From contig JAUCBJ010002203.1 of NCBI GenBank assembly GCA_032718475.1, forward strand, positions 1 through 21,808: DNA of 21,808 bases, written 5' to 3'. Origin of the DNA: Nemertoderma westbladi (Eukaryota; Xenacoelomorpha; Nemertodermatida; Nemertodermatidae). The notes beneath the pieces are model-generated. The model was not told where the DNA came from and ran no database searches. It worked only from the letters and a program-made list of their open reading frames with translations. Every line of letters starts with the position of its first letter. Position 1 is the first letter of the stretch. Made by a program: the position numbers and the translations under genes. This document shows positions 1-9,825 of this stretch, one piece after another.

Positions 1-17
1 CATCAATAACATCAATA

Positions 18-733
18 ATATCTCTAATTCTTAACTATTTTCTAATTATCACTGCAGAAATGGATTCAGCCTAATTTTAGACCTTAGAACATGTCTTAAT
101 TATCGATTATAACCAATTGGTTATTGATTATTGACATAATAAATATTAACCAATAGGAGATGGTTTAGCGCGAAATTCAAACTCAAATGTTTACCTGCAT
201 TTTTCTCAAATGTGTTTCTCCTCCGCCATTTCTTAACGGATTTCAATTTTTTTTGTGGGAGGTTGTAGCTGAGGATTGTGTCTACAGAATAATGGGCCGG
301 ATTTTCAAAATTTTGCCTCAGTCAGAAGTTATGACGTCATCAATCTCATTTTTTCGAAAAAATCAAAATTTTATGAAAAAATGACATTTGTGACGTTATA
401 ACTTTTGATTGCAGCAAAACTTTGAAAATCTGCCCCATTATTCTGTAGACACAATCTTTACCTACAATGTCCAACAAACAGAATCGAAATCCGTTAAGAA
501 ATGGCGGAGGAGATAGATTTTTAGTAAAAAATAAGCACATTTGAGAAAAATGCAGGTAAACATCTGAGTTTGAATTTCGCGCTAAACCATCTCCTATTGG
601 TTAATATTTATTATGTCAATAATCAATAACCAATTGGTTATAATCGATAATTAAGACATGTTCTAAGGTCTAAAAATTACGCTGAGTCCATTTCTGCAGT
701 TATAATTAGAAAATAGTTAAGAATTCGAGATAT
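18..733. repeat. Foldback palindrome (MITE-like), ~715 bp
   Basis: The left arm (about 18-365) reads as the reverse complement of the right arm (about 366-733), with almost no loop. Matched landmarks include CTGCAGAAATGGA at 52-64 against its complement at 687-699, the stretch around TTAATTATCGATTATAACC, and TTTAGCGCGAAATTCAAACTC. The right arm has about 20 extra bases near 520-540, and there are scattered substitutions, so the arms are aged but still strongly alike. No transposase is visible. The open frames at 187-384 (+) and 346-540 (-) are the same sequence read from each arm (both contain SPPPFLNGF and DCVYRIMG) and are a by-product of the palindrome. The likely nature is a non-autonomous foldback/MITE element. 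No target duplication could be confirmed, since the left end is at the window edge. Confidence 0.85.
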
Positions 734-919
734 ATTTAGTTATTTAAATATAGTCATTATATTAACTAATAATTTTATTAAATTAGTGGAATATTTAAAT
801 AGCTGTATCTCAAAAACTAAAAGTCGTATAGCGATGCAGATTTCACCATTAAAATCACCGTAAAATTCTGTATTAGATAAAATTAAAAAAAAACGTCCAA
901 ATTTTACACCTCTCGGTGA

Positions 920-943
920 CCCCCCCCCCCCCCCCCCCCCCCC
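920..943. repeat. Poly-C (24 nt) homopolymer tract
   Basis: Twenty-four consecutive C residues follow CTCGGTGA. On the opposite strand this is a G24 run able to form quadruplexes, and the C strand could form an i-motif. The exact length is unreliable, because both polymerases and sequencers slip on such tracts. Confidence 0.9.
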
Positions 944-2628
944 TTAAAGCCCTGGAGAAACCCGTGGGGGTGAAAAGACTGTAGGCGGCAATAACATTTA
1001 TTTTATAATACATTACGTGGAATTTAACGACCTCTTTAAAACTCACATTTCCTCACCTAACTTATTGTTATATCTAGGTATTTGTCGGTATAGGCCGGTG
1101 TTAGCTAGGCTTAGCTCGGTATACCTTTTACCAGCCATTGTATATGTCAGTACGTTGGTATACTGTAGGTCTGCATTGCAATTGTTATAACGCGGTTTAC
1201 ATTATAGTAGCCATTTAATAGGTCGGTGTAGGTCGATATACCTTTTAGTACTGTAGGTACCTACCTACTGTACTCATTCACTTGTATTTCTGCCAATTAC
1301 GAGTCCCGCCCTAATCGATAGGCTGACGTCAGAAATACTAAATCAATGCAAACTACTATTCCACAGCCTCCCAAATATGGAAAAGGTATAATAACATGTA
1401 TTTTACAAAATAATGAGATATCTCATGAAAGTTTTTATTGGCGATGTTATCTTCTCAATTATAAAATTCAAATTACATTTGTTTACTTTCACTATATAGT
1501 TAGAAAGCAAAGCGTTGGTAATCACACATACAGTAGATCTATTTATATCTATGCGGAAAACAGGCATAATCTTGGCCATTAAATGATTATTGTGATTGCT
1601 CTTAGCAATGCGGTGTTGGCTATTTATTTTGTAACATAGCGTATCAACTCACATTTGGGATGAGCAGCGGCCTCGAGGCGATGCCTGTGTGTGTGCGTCG
1701 GCATGAATTTTGTCACGTATTGATTTATGAAAGCTGCTTATCAATTGGTTAGACAATAATGAGTAATATTGTGTGGTTGGTCGTTATTATCAGATCTTTT
1801 GATAGCAGCTTTTGAATGAATAATAAGAAATATAGGGTTTCCCAGTGGGCAGACACGATATGGGATTTCGAACCAACTAATCTATATCATTATCATTCAA
1901 ACGTTTAATTGAAAAAGACAAAATTTAATACGTTAATGAAATTGATTTACAACATCCTCTAAACAAAATTAATTGACAATTGTAATACTGTACTAATAAT
2001 GTAGTAAAATCGTGGTGTAAAATCAGAAATTAAATTTATTTGTGTAGATATTTTTATATCTGTTGAATACACCTCGCTTATGATCACTGCTGTAATTACA
2101 TTGTTAGTTGTAAGTTGGTAAATAAAACGAAGAGGGCTCTCGCTTTACTATGCACAGCGCCAACTTGTTCGTGGGGCATTCGCGCAGCACGAGGCTCAGT
2201 TATGAGATACAAATTTTATTATGATATTAATACGATACATATATTTTAGGCGTGGAGGCGACCCAATTTGTAAGAAATATTAAAACTGCCGATTGTCCCG
2301 ATATATTAATTTACCATGTCAACGCCTCAACGAAATTATTTAGCCACGTTTAAATACTCAGCCAATCATTTCGCGCAGATAAACAATAAGCAACCTGTCT
2401 TATTAATCTTTGCTTGAGTAGTGGTGATGTGGGACTGGTTGAACTGGTTCCCAACTAGAAGGACTAGACCAACTAGAACTTTGCGTATTGCCACTATTAG
2501 GAGGGAAGGCCGGATTTAGGATTAAGATGTTTCTAAGAGAAATTCTACACATAAAAGTGTGTAACGCCATCGTAACAAGAAAATACCTGATTTATTGGAT
2601 AATTATTATGTGGACTATTATTATATGT

Positions 2629-2689
2629 AACATGTAAGAACAATGTAAATGTAAACATGTAAGAACAATTTAAATGCAAACATGTAATT
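2629..2689. repeat. 25-bp tandem repeat, ~2.4 copies
   Basis: AACATGTAAGAACAATGTAA recurs with a 25-bp period at 2629 and 2654, with two or three changes, and a partial third copy begins at 2679. No other structure is seen around it. Confidence 0.8.
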
Positions 2690-3863
2690 GACCCTGAATT
2701 GATTTCTTTTTAAATTGATAATAACCATATTTGAATTGGGAGAATTATTTTAGGATATTTTTTTTTTATTTAGGAGATTATTTTCTCATTACCTAGGGTA
2801 CAGGTCAATTCATATTCATCTTCAATTCTGTCATTCAATATATTTCCCATATTTCATTATTTTACAACATTGGGAACACGTAAAATGAATAGGTTTCTAA
2901 TAATAGTACAATTCACAGTGCAACTTAGTTTGATGATGTATTTCTCATAGTTGCCCCGGTAACCGGATTTCATAAATACCCCATCGGATTCTCCGATAGT
3001 AATTTGGGTGGGGTAGAATTCCGTAGGATTATAGGAAAGGGGTGATTTATATGACTTACAGTTCCCATGGTGAAATGGTCTTTTTAACTAAGTTCCAACA
3101 ACCAAGCTCCTCCAATTGTTCCTTCCATTTTTATTTATTACAGTAGCCCTACACTACACTACACATTACACGTCTTAATAATGCATTATTTCCTCGCCGT
3201 AACCATTTTTGCATTTAACAACATAAATCTTATCAATAAACGCAACATAATGAACCAATTTACAACTCAATTATCAATGAATTACGGTCATTAAAGTAAT
3301 GTGTTGAGTAATCAGTAATACATACAGTAAGTTAACTGGATTTGGGTAATGTAATACATACATATTATACAAAACGTATGTATAGCATAAATGGCGGTAT
3401 TTACTTGTCTGTTCACTTTTTTACAGTTATGGCACATTTATTAATATTGGCCCTCATCAAATATGACTTAATTATTTACAGGAAAACAACATTTTATAAT
3501 TATTATGACTACAGTATTAAAGCAAAATGTAGTTAATAGCTTAAAATAAATTTGATATTTTTTTAAGGTTATTAAAATTGATATTATATTATTATTTACT
3601 TTATTTATTGCCTGAAGATAACTTTTAGTTTGAAATGCTTTGAAATTTAACTACATATTTTAATATTAATTTTATTTACATTAATTTTGAGATATCGTAC
3701 TAATTAATAAATTAACAAACATTATTAACTGAATTAAAATTATTAACTGAATCTAAGAAACTTTTATTTGTATAGAAAAATAAATAAATTGTCATAAATA
3801 AATTAAATTAATTGTATATAATATTTAATATAATATTGGGAAAGATATCAAAACTCAAATTAC

Positions 3864-4601
3864 ATGGCCGAGGAAAGAAATATATTTATAATAGAGACAA
3901 GGAAGGCCCTATCGGGTATTACACGGAATGAGGCTATAAAGGTGTACGGCGATGTCGCTAAATTATACAACAAACATCAGTTGGATATGGGTGAAGATTA
4001 TGTATACGGGATTCAATGCGCTAACTATGTGAAACGGCGTGTAGCTCATACAAACGGGAACGCTGTGGTGTTGGACCTAGGTTGCGGACCAGGTTGCGTT
4101 GGTGATAGGTTATCGGTGATGGGATTCAGTGGAATGTTGCATGGTATGGATGCGAGTCCGGAGATGATAGAGATAGCAAAAGGGAAATCCGTGTACCGGA
4201 AGACATGGGTTGGTATCTTTGACGACAACTACAACTGTATCCCGGATAATTTCTATGATATTGTCTTGCTAAGTGGAAGTTTCGTTTACGGTTGTATCGA
4301 TTGGAAATCATTGCCGCAAATAATACGGATAACCAAAGTGAAGGGGTGGGTTGGGATTGTGTCGCCGACTGATCGCATGTTGATGAAAACCATCCAAGGA
4401 ACACTGCAAGGTCATCTGTATACCCATATAGCTAACGGGAACTGGACTCAGTTAGAACACATTCTAATCCCGCAAGATAATTGCACTCATAATGAATCGG
4501 CTTCTTGTTATTTGTTTGAAATCAATGTGCGTGAGCCAAGCTATAATGGTGTAGATGACATTCAGAATACGTTAAACCTCCCACATTACGGCCCTCAGTA
4601 A
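3864..4601 (+). CDS. METTL27-like (WBSCR27 family) SAM-dependent methyltransferase
   Basis: This is a 245-residue class I (Rossmann-fold) methyltransferase of the METTL27/WBSCR27 type. Such enzymes transfer a methyl group from S-adenosylmethionine; the substrate of this family is not established to my knowledge. Visible in the protein are an N-terminal helical region (1-60), motif I VVLDLGCGPG at 68-77 that binds SAM, the next strand ending in acidic D96 in GMDASPEMI (ribose-contacting position), FYDIVLLSG at 130-138 (motif IV region), and the following TKVKGWVGIVSP strand at 157-168. The length fits the family. The start is chosen because it is the first Met after an in-frame TAA at 3831; +4 is G but -3 is T, so the context is only moderate. 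No intron interrupts the frame. An AATAAA lies at 4961-4966. No signal peptide or membrane segment is seen, so it is probably cytosolic. It could be an intact single-exon gene or a retrocopy; no poly-A tract follows the stop. Confidence 0.85.
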   Translation: MAEERNIFIIETRKALSGITRNEAIKVYGDVAKLYNKHQLDMGEDYVYGIQCANYVKRRVAHTNGNAVVLDLGCGPGCVGDRLSVMGFSGMLHGMDASPEMIEIAKGKSVYRKTWVGIFDDNYNCIPDNFYDIVLLSGSFVYGCIDWKSLPQIIRITKVKGWVGIVSPTDRMLMKTIQGTLQGHLYTHIANGNWTQLEHILIPQDNCTHNESASCYLFEINVREPSYNGVDDIQNTLNLPHYGPQ

Positions 4602-5339
4602 TTACTTTCATACAACGCAAGGACACACAAGGACCATAACATAACATAACACAAGGACATTCTTAAATTGTTACAACTTTTTTCGCGAAAATACACAAAA
4701 ATCGGGAGAAAAATGAGTAATATTTTCCTTTTGTAAGGAAAAAAATGGGATTGAATGAATTTACTTTTTTCACGGTGAAAAATGTAGAATGATAGATTTT
4801 TGGTGGAATTTCTTGAATTTTTTTATTACATCGACTTATAAAAGTTCAATCCATGCACGCACTCAAAAGTTATGGCAAATTTAGTGTAGGCAAGACATTC
4901 TCCGAAACTGAACACAATATACAATAGTGGTTTATGTGTTAAGTGGGTCTCTAGTTACCTAATAAATATTCGAGAACACTAAATTATTTAACATTGAGTA
5001 AGGCAGCATCATGAGTTGAAGAGTTAAATAATTTGAATCGCAGTAACTATGGAAGTAGGCCTACAAGTAATGTAGTAAAATACTGCAGTTCATTTCATTT
5101 TAAAACGCTATTAACCGATTTTAACTTTTACTCCTTTACTTATATCAACTTTGTGTCTGTTTTTATTCGTGCTGTGCACTTTTACTTCATAATTAAATAT
5201 GTCAATTATATTTGATTATAAACAATGAATAATAATAATACTCTAAGATAAAAGAAAAATAACCAACAAAAAGTACCAATTTAAAAATACGTTTACGTAT
5301 TACATGGAAAAAACATAAAACGTTTCTCAATATACTGTA
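4602..5339. other. 3' flank of the methyltransferase gene and non-coding sequence
   Basis: Short ATAAC repeats (4638-4652) follow the stop codon. A canonical AATAAA at 4961-4966 could be the poly(A) signal, which would give a ~360 nt 3' UTR. The rest is AT-rich with no recognisable gene; the open frame 5033-5215 is not convincing. Confidence 0.5.
4961..4966 (+). promoter_or_regulatory. Possible poly(A) signal AATAAA
   Basis: This is a canonical hexamer ~360 nt after the methyltransferase stop, on the same strand. AATAAA is frequent by chance in DNA this AT-rich, so the assignment is tentative. Confidence 0.35.
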
Positions 5340-5520
5340 GACCCTTTATTAACCTTTCTGCATTCCATGTATACATATTTTGCTACACTTCCTGTCTCTA
5401 CTGCCACAGCTGAACAGAGCTTCTCAGCATTGAAACTGTTAAAAACATATTTACATAGTACAATGTGCGAAATGACTCTACAGTGCTTTATTATTATTAA
5501 TTCCTTTCGTACACATTGCA
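5340..5520 (+). pseudogene. hAT-family transposase fragment, C-terminal dimerisation region
   Basis: The frame through 5367 contains FATLPVSTATAEQSFSALK, then LKTYLHSTMCEMTL and FIIINSFRT. This is the hallmark block of the hAT C-terminal dimerisation domain, as found in transposases and domesticated hAT proteins (the LPVSTA-AERSFS pattern). Upstream, in frame, DPLLTFLHSMY extends the match back to about 5340. Nothing upstream encodes the catalytic RNase H-like core, and downstream the frame falls into low-complexity sequence by about 5530. This is a terminal scrap of a hAT element, not a working gene. A small exon of a longer gene is conceivable (CTGTAG just before could be an acceptor) but unsupported. 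Confidence 0.8.
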
Positions 5521-6228
5521 AAAAAAATAAAATGGGTACAGCGATAATAACATAGGATAAGCGATAATAACAATAACATAACATAGCACAAAGAAATATG
5601 TAATAGGATAACAGATCGAGTTGGTAGGGCTGGTTGACACAAATTTCTGATCAAGTTCTTTGATACCAACAAGTGTAATTAAACTGTTTAGAAATCGAAT
5701 TTGAACTGACATTATTATTATTTTCTATATTTATTTATTGACTAAATGCGACAAAGACAAATTCGTTACACACAAACAAAACATATTAAATTGACAACAA
5801 TTAAACAAATTAACAAAATAAACCATGTGCCGGCGTATTTAAAAATACGGTAGTTAATATTTCTTTTTCTTTTCTTATTTAGTCCATCATAAATTATACT
5901 ATTCATTGTTTACTGCTGTTAAATGCTTAATCAAATTTTTACTTTCGTACAAACTACAAACATAACAAACACCTTAACAAAAACTTAGGGTTTAAAACCA
6001 AATATTAATAAACAAATCCAAAATTACAAAAGTTTTAATTGTTCTAAAACTTTAGTAATAAATTTAGCAATATTTTTTTATAGTTCAGTATTTAGTTTAT
6101 TATTATTATATATATTATTATTATTTAGTTTAATAGTTCAGTTTCATAAATTAATTCCGCCATATTATTAGAACTCATAGACGGGCAAGTCAAAAATTCC
6201 GTGCGTACTGTATCTGTGTGAGGTGCAT
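5521..6228 (-). other. AT-rich flank; possible 3' UTR and (AAT)n tail of the minus-strand LINE
   Basis: No gene is recognised. Read on the minus strand, the sequence downstream of the LINE relic ends near 5713 in CAATAAATAAATATAG followed by AAAATAATAATAATG. This looks like a polyadenylation-like motif plus a short (AAT)n tail, as many CR1/L2/jockey-type LINEs have. If so, the element's 3' end is near 5713. Reduced complexity and AT-richness make this an inference only. Confidence 0.35.
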
Positions 6229-7228
6229 TCAAACGAACATGTGATTCTGTATAGATGTTTTCGTCGCAACAGCTACAGACTCTTTCCTGCGTGGAGTTCT
6301 ACTCCACCGCCCAATCTCAACTCTTTGTCTATGAGAACTTAACCGAAAACGACTAAAATTATCACTTATTACATTACATTTATTACAGATGTGTTTCAGA
6401 TTTGCCCCTGAACGAGACCTACAATCAAATAAACACAATGTGGCTAAAAATTTAATAGAGGGCTTATTGCACAGTAAAAGTGAATGGGCAAAATCAATAA
6501 AGCGACTAGTCAGCATACTAAAGGGGTGCACATTGGGGGTTAAACCCTCAACTACAAATCGATGGGTATTATTGACAGGCAATCCCCAAGTTAGTCGAAC
6601 ATTAATTAGCTTTAACACCACACCTGACCATAAAGCCCATAAAGAACCGCCATAAAAACCAGTAGTGTAAAACGTTGCAATATCGATAATGTATGAGGAT
6701 GAAGAAAGTAAAATTGTTTACGTAAACTTACTAACTTAGCAATAAATTTACTATTTGTAAGAAAAATATCACCACCAACTTTACATTAAAAAATAAAAAT
6801 GTTACCAAGATGGGAGGACAAGACAATGGAGCACCATTCAACATGATATTGCACCAAGGAGGGCACCAATTGAAAACAAAAGGGATACATTTATTTTAAT
6901 CTTACCAGGATCAATATTTGTACTAAACAACAAATTTAGCAAAATCACTACATAAACCAACCAAACATTGTAATCCAATAACTGACAGGCATAACAGTAG
7001 TATATCATCTGCATAAACCATAACCCCAAAATAATAAGATCCATTATGACAGCCTATTCTAGAATTCCTTAGATGCAAAATAATTGAGTTCAGGATGACA
7101 CAGAAGAGCAACGTGGAAGCAACGGACCCATGGTGAACACAATTAGAAATCGCAAAGAAATCTGAGATAGATGAATGGCCCCAATAACCAACAGAGTTCT
7201 CAAAAATAAAGGAACTTCTAGAAAGAGT
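6229..7228 (-). pseudogene. Non-LTR retrotransposon (LINE) ORF2 relic: RT and C-terminal region
   Basis: On the minus strand an open stretch from 7228 to 6923 carries successive reverse transcriptase landmarks. VGYWGHSSISDFFAIS is followed by VHHGSVASTLLFCV (a decayed GVRQGSVLSPLLF block), then NSRIGCHNGSYYFG, then the catalytic YADDILLL (codons near 7023-7000). After a stop the traces continue in shifted frames (LNGAPLS; VLYGLYG). The frame 6621-6229 then gives TWGLPVNNTHRFVVEGLTP, SRFIDFAHSLLLCNKPSIKF and CRSRSGANLKHICNKC, a block typical of the ORF2 C-terminus in this kind of invertebrate LINE. GVRQG has lost its R and Q, and several stops and shifts are present. The 5' part (endonuclease, first RT motifs) is missing beyond 7228, consistent with 5' truncation. 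The clade (jockey/CR1-like) is not resolved. Confidence 0.82.
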
Positions 7229-7262
7229 TTATCCCATTCGAATAAATTAATCAGATAAAACG

Positions 7263-8374
7263 ATGACAAGGTGGCCTCATCTAGAGGATCTGAAGGAACA
7301 ACTAGACTACCCAGAAGTAGACATTCATCATATTGTAATGATAATTGGCGTGAATGTTCCTATGGCACACTATCGCAAACAGCAACGTCGGGGTAATCCT
7401 TTTAAAAACAAACCCTTTGCAATAGAAACCATCTTCGGTTGGTGTCTAGCCGGCCCCAAGAAAGCTAATGTAATGCTAGAACGTCGTTGTGCAGCACTAT
7501 CTAATTAATACAGCCGGACTTTGTAACGAGGATGCAGTTATTTACGACTCTATCAATTCTCCATTAGTAACTGAACTGGATAAAGATCTAAACTGTCATC
7601 TATATCATTTCTGGTCAGTGGAGGGGCATTTAACACCCCATCAGAAATTACTCGGAGAACCCCAGAGGATAATCGTGTTGTGGAATTGCAAAAACAGATA
7701 GTGTTGTTGCCAGCCCTACCAAGCCCCGTTACTATGGAAACTGGAACAACCCATACTAATCAATAACTATTTACTGACCCTAAGTAGACTCAATAGCTTA
7801 CAGAAACGTTTTTTGAGAAACCAAGTGAAGAGGAAGGAATATCGAGAAATTCCTACAAACTAGACAAGGGATATGCAAGGGAGATGAACTCTAATGAACT
7901 GGTAAATTCTAGAACCACATTCTACCTACCTCACCACTATATAGTTAACCCCAACAAGGAGAAAATTAGAATCGTATTCGATGCAGCAGCAGTATACAAG
8001 GGGCAATCACTGAACTGCCAGTTGCTTGATGGACCATCTCAGAACAGTCTACTACTTGGAGTTCTAATTCGTTTTCGACTGGAGAAAGTAGCCTTTGACT
8101 GCGATATAGAGGCCATGTACTACCAGATAAAGGTCCCAGAAAATGATGTGGATAGCCTACTTTTTTTATTTTATGATGAGGGTAGGGAGAGTACGCCAGA
8201 GATATACCAGATGCTAGTAAATCCCTTCGGGGCCAAGTCCTCGCCAAGCAGCGTAAGCTAATGGCAATAAAAATATACTTTCAGAGGAGGCAATCAAAAC
8301 CATACTAAAATACTTCTATGTTGATGATGGAATGAAATCCTGCAGATGTTACAAAACCGCACTTTTAATTAAGT
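7263..8374 (+). pseudogene. BEL/Pao-type LTR retrotransposon pol relic
   Basis: The pieces occur in the order expected for BEL/Pao pol, in changing frames. 7263-7508 gives WPHLEDL, MIIGVNVP and FAIETIFGWCLAGP (end of the Pao protease/peptidase region). About 7510-7640 gives HLYHFWSVEG. About 7655-7880 gives NRVVELQKQIV, PLLWKLEQP, NNYLLTLSRLNSLQKRF and KGYAREM (linker). 7884-8261 gives FYLPHHYIVNPNKEKIRIVF, then DAAAVYKGQSLNCQLLDGP, then AFDCDIEAMYYQIKVPE with the first catalytic Asp region, and VNPFGAKSSPS. The YVDD catalytic motif follows at 8317-8328 in another frame, inside EEAIKTILKYFYVDDGMKS. At least four frame breaks make it inactive. RNase H, integrase and LTRs are absent, and the relic stops abruptly near 8374. 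Gag is also missing: its left edge meets an oppositely oriented LINE within ~35 bp. Confidence 0.88.
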
Positions 8375-8529
8375 CAATTTTGTCAGTCCCAAAACCAGTG
8401 CTATTGTAATAAGTAATAGAAAGTTTATTAGAAGAGTAATAAGAATGCAAATATTATAAAAAACTGAATGAGAAAATAATATACAATTGAGCAATAAAGT
8501 TACCTGACAAAACATGTACCATGTCTTAT
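8375..8529. other. AT-rich junction between BEL/Pao relic and next element
   Basis: A short AT-rich stretch (AATAAGTAATAGAAAG and similar) without coding traces separates the broken pol from the minus-strand ORF1-like fragment. It could be the 3' side of the element carrying that fragment. Confidence 0.4.
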
Positions 8530-8800
8530 CAACTACATTAGCCAGCTTTGGATAGTATACCCAAGCTCGCACACAAACACCATGGCCCCATAGGGAAGGA
8601 TCCAAATACGGCTTCCAGCTGATGCGTGGGAATTGCAAACCTAAAACTGGCCGTAGGAGCCTCAGCATGAGATGTCTTCCTAATACAGACCCAGTAACAG
8701 AGATACCGGCAGAAGCCAAGTCCTCAACTGTGTGTGGGTAATGTACTATTATCCATACGGGATACGAAAATATCCTTTGGTGTTGCTCCCGACTTACGAG
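8530..8800 (-). pseudogene. Probable non-LTR ORF1 (gag-like) fragment
   Basis: Reading the minus strand from about 8800 down, three frames join into one protein-like pattern: GATPKDIFVSRMDNST, then TVEDLASAGISVTGSVL, then EAPTASFRFAIPTHQLEAVF, then DPSLWGHGVCVRAWVYYP. The layout (xxDIFVxR, a variable middle, SFRxxVP, a hydrophobic residue, DPxxWxxGVxVRxW) is what I associate with the C-terminal domain of ORF1 proteins or related elements in marine invertebrates. At least two frameshifts separate the pieces, so it is dead. It shares the orientation of the LINE at 6229-7228 but is separated from it by the BEL/Pao relic. An alternative is a fragment of another retroelement's gag. The family assignment is from memory of the pattern, not from a search. 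Confidence 0.55.
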
Positions 8801-9825
8801 ATCCACTTGATTCTGAGTTCCTCCCCATACCGATTATGCAATCCCAGCGACACCATTCTTTGTGTCTGATTTCAGTGAAAGGAGTATTTGTACTCTATAG
8901 TTCCTTCTTCCTTGATCACATGCACAGGTACTTCGTACACTGTATTCAGCCGTCGTCTCTTATTGCTTCCCAGGGTGGTGAGAGCTGTAAGCCAGTTCGC
9001 CACAACTGTCTCTGAGGTCTGAGCCGATCTGTGTATGTGGTGTGGACCCTGAGACTCTCATGCCTGGAAACTGGAAAGTCGAGATTCGTACTTGATCCTC
9101 GTGTCTTGGGCAGCGGACCACCAGTGCTTGTAGCTATAGCATATGCCACTTCGGTAATTTCCAGACTTCTAATGCATGTACAGCTTTCCTCAGTGATATT
9201 TCCAAAAACCAATATTTTTGGTTATTTTTTTGTTTATTTTTGACCCATTAATTAAAATTTCTGGCATTTAGCGGTCCAATATTGCTTTAGTAATGAGACA
9301 TGTCCTCCATAGACAGTGTGGTAAACCTCCTTGCTCACGCAGTTTACTGTTCTATTGTGTAGGACAACAGGCCTTGGCCTTTACACTGATTTAATCGGCT
9401 GCCATATACTTATCACCTAATCAGGCATTATACATAGCCTCTATCTTTTGGCTTACAACAAGAGGACCCTTATTGTCACCTTATATGCCTTTACTGCAAG
9501 CAGGGATAGCCCTACTCTCTACCACCTTCTGAGCCACCATCACCCCGTGGTAGGTGGCTAATATTGATTTAATCTTCAAAACAGAAGCAATAAATCGTAC
9601 TGGAAGTGACACAGAATATTCAACTAACCCACCCCCACCCCCTCCCAGTTACAATTATAGTAAACCAAGTCATTACGAACCAAACTCCTAACATAGAAAA
9701 CAAGCAATAACTCAATTAAGCCTTATAAATCTCTTCATTTATATTTACTATTGAATACTTCTATTGAATATAATATACTATACTATTGAATAATTATAAC
9801 GTATTACTTAAATATCGAGGTTGAA
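8801..9825. other. Undefined repeat-like DNA between retroelement relics
   Basis: The first ~400 bases are less AT-rich than the surroundings. They hold overlapping open frames on both strands (8734-9015 and 9031-9243 on +, 8946-9212 on -) that match nothing I know. The minus strand could be the N-terminal part of the ORF1-like fragment. 9250-9620 is non-coding as far as I can see, with a C-rich run (CCCACCCCCACCCCCTCCC) at about 9629-9647. 9700-9825 is very AT-rich, with short repeats of TATTGAATA. Confidence 0.4.

Larger units (their letters stand above)
734..3863. other. Non-coding AT-rich stretch upstream of the methyltransferase gene
   Basis: No credible gene is seen here. Small features are a poly-C run (920-943), a cluster of GGTATA/CGGTATA-like words (about 1075-1265), an imperfect inverted repeat AAAGCTGCT(T)ATCAA (about 1730-1812), a 25-bp tandem repeat (2629-2689) and a very AT-rich zone (3540-3840) just before the gene. 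Open frames at 1346-1582 and 3342-3536 are short, of ordinary AT-rich composition and match no family I recognise. The promoter of the gene at 3864 must lie here or in an unseen upstream exon, but no clear TATA box or initiator can be singled out in such AT-rich sequence. Confidence 0.6.

Noticed and set aside
187-540. Two small proteins sharing PPPFLNGF and DCVYRIMG
   Set aside because: They are the same sequence read from the two arms of the palindrome on opposite strands.
1346-1582. 78-residue open frame
   Set aside because: No family match, AT-rich composition and an ordinary length by chance.
3342-3536. 64-residue open frame
   Set aside because: Hydrophobic and Tyr/Ile-rich as expected from AT-rich DNA; no recognisable domain or context.
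4046-4404. Minus-strand open frames inside the methyltransferase gene
   Set aside because: They are shadows of a well-supported coding frame; no motif is recognised.
5327-5712. Several minus-strand frames of 60-85 residues
   Set aside because: They oppose the hAT fragment or lie in low-complexity DNA, and none shows a domain.
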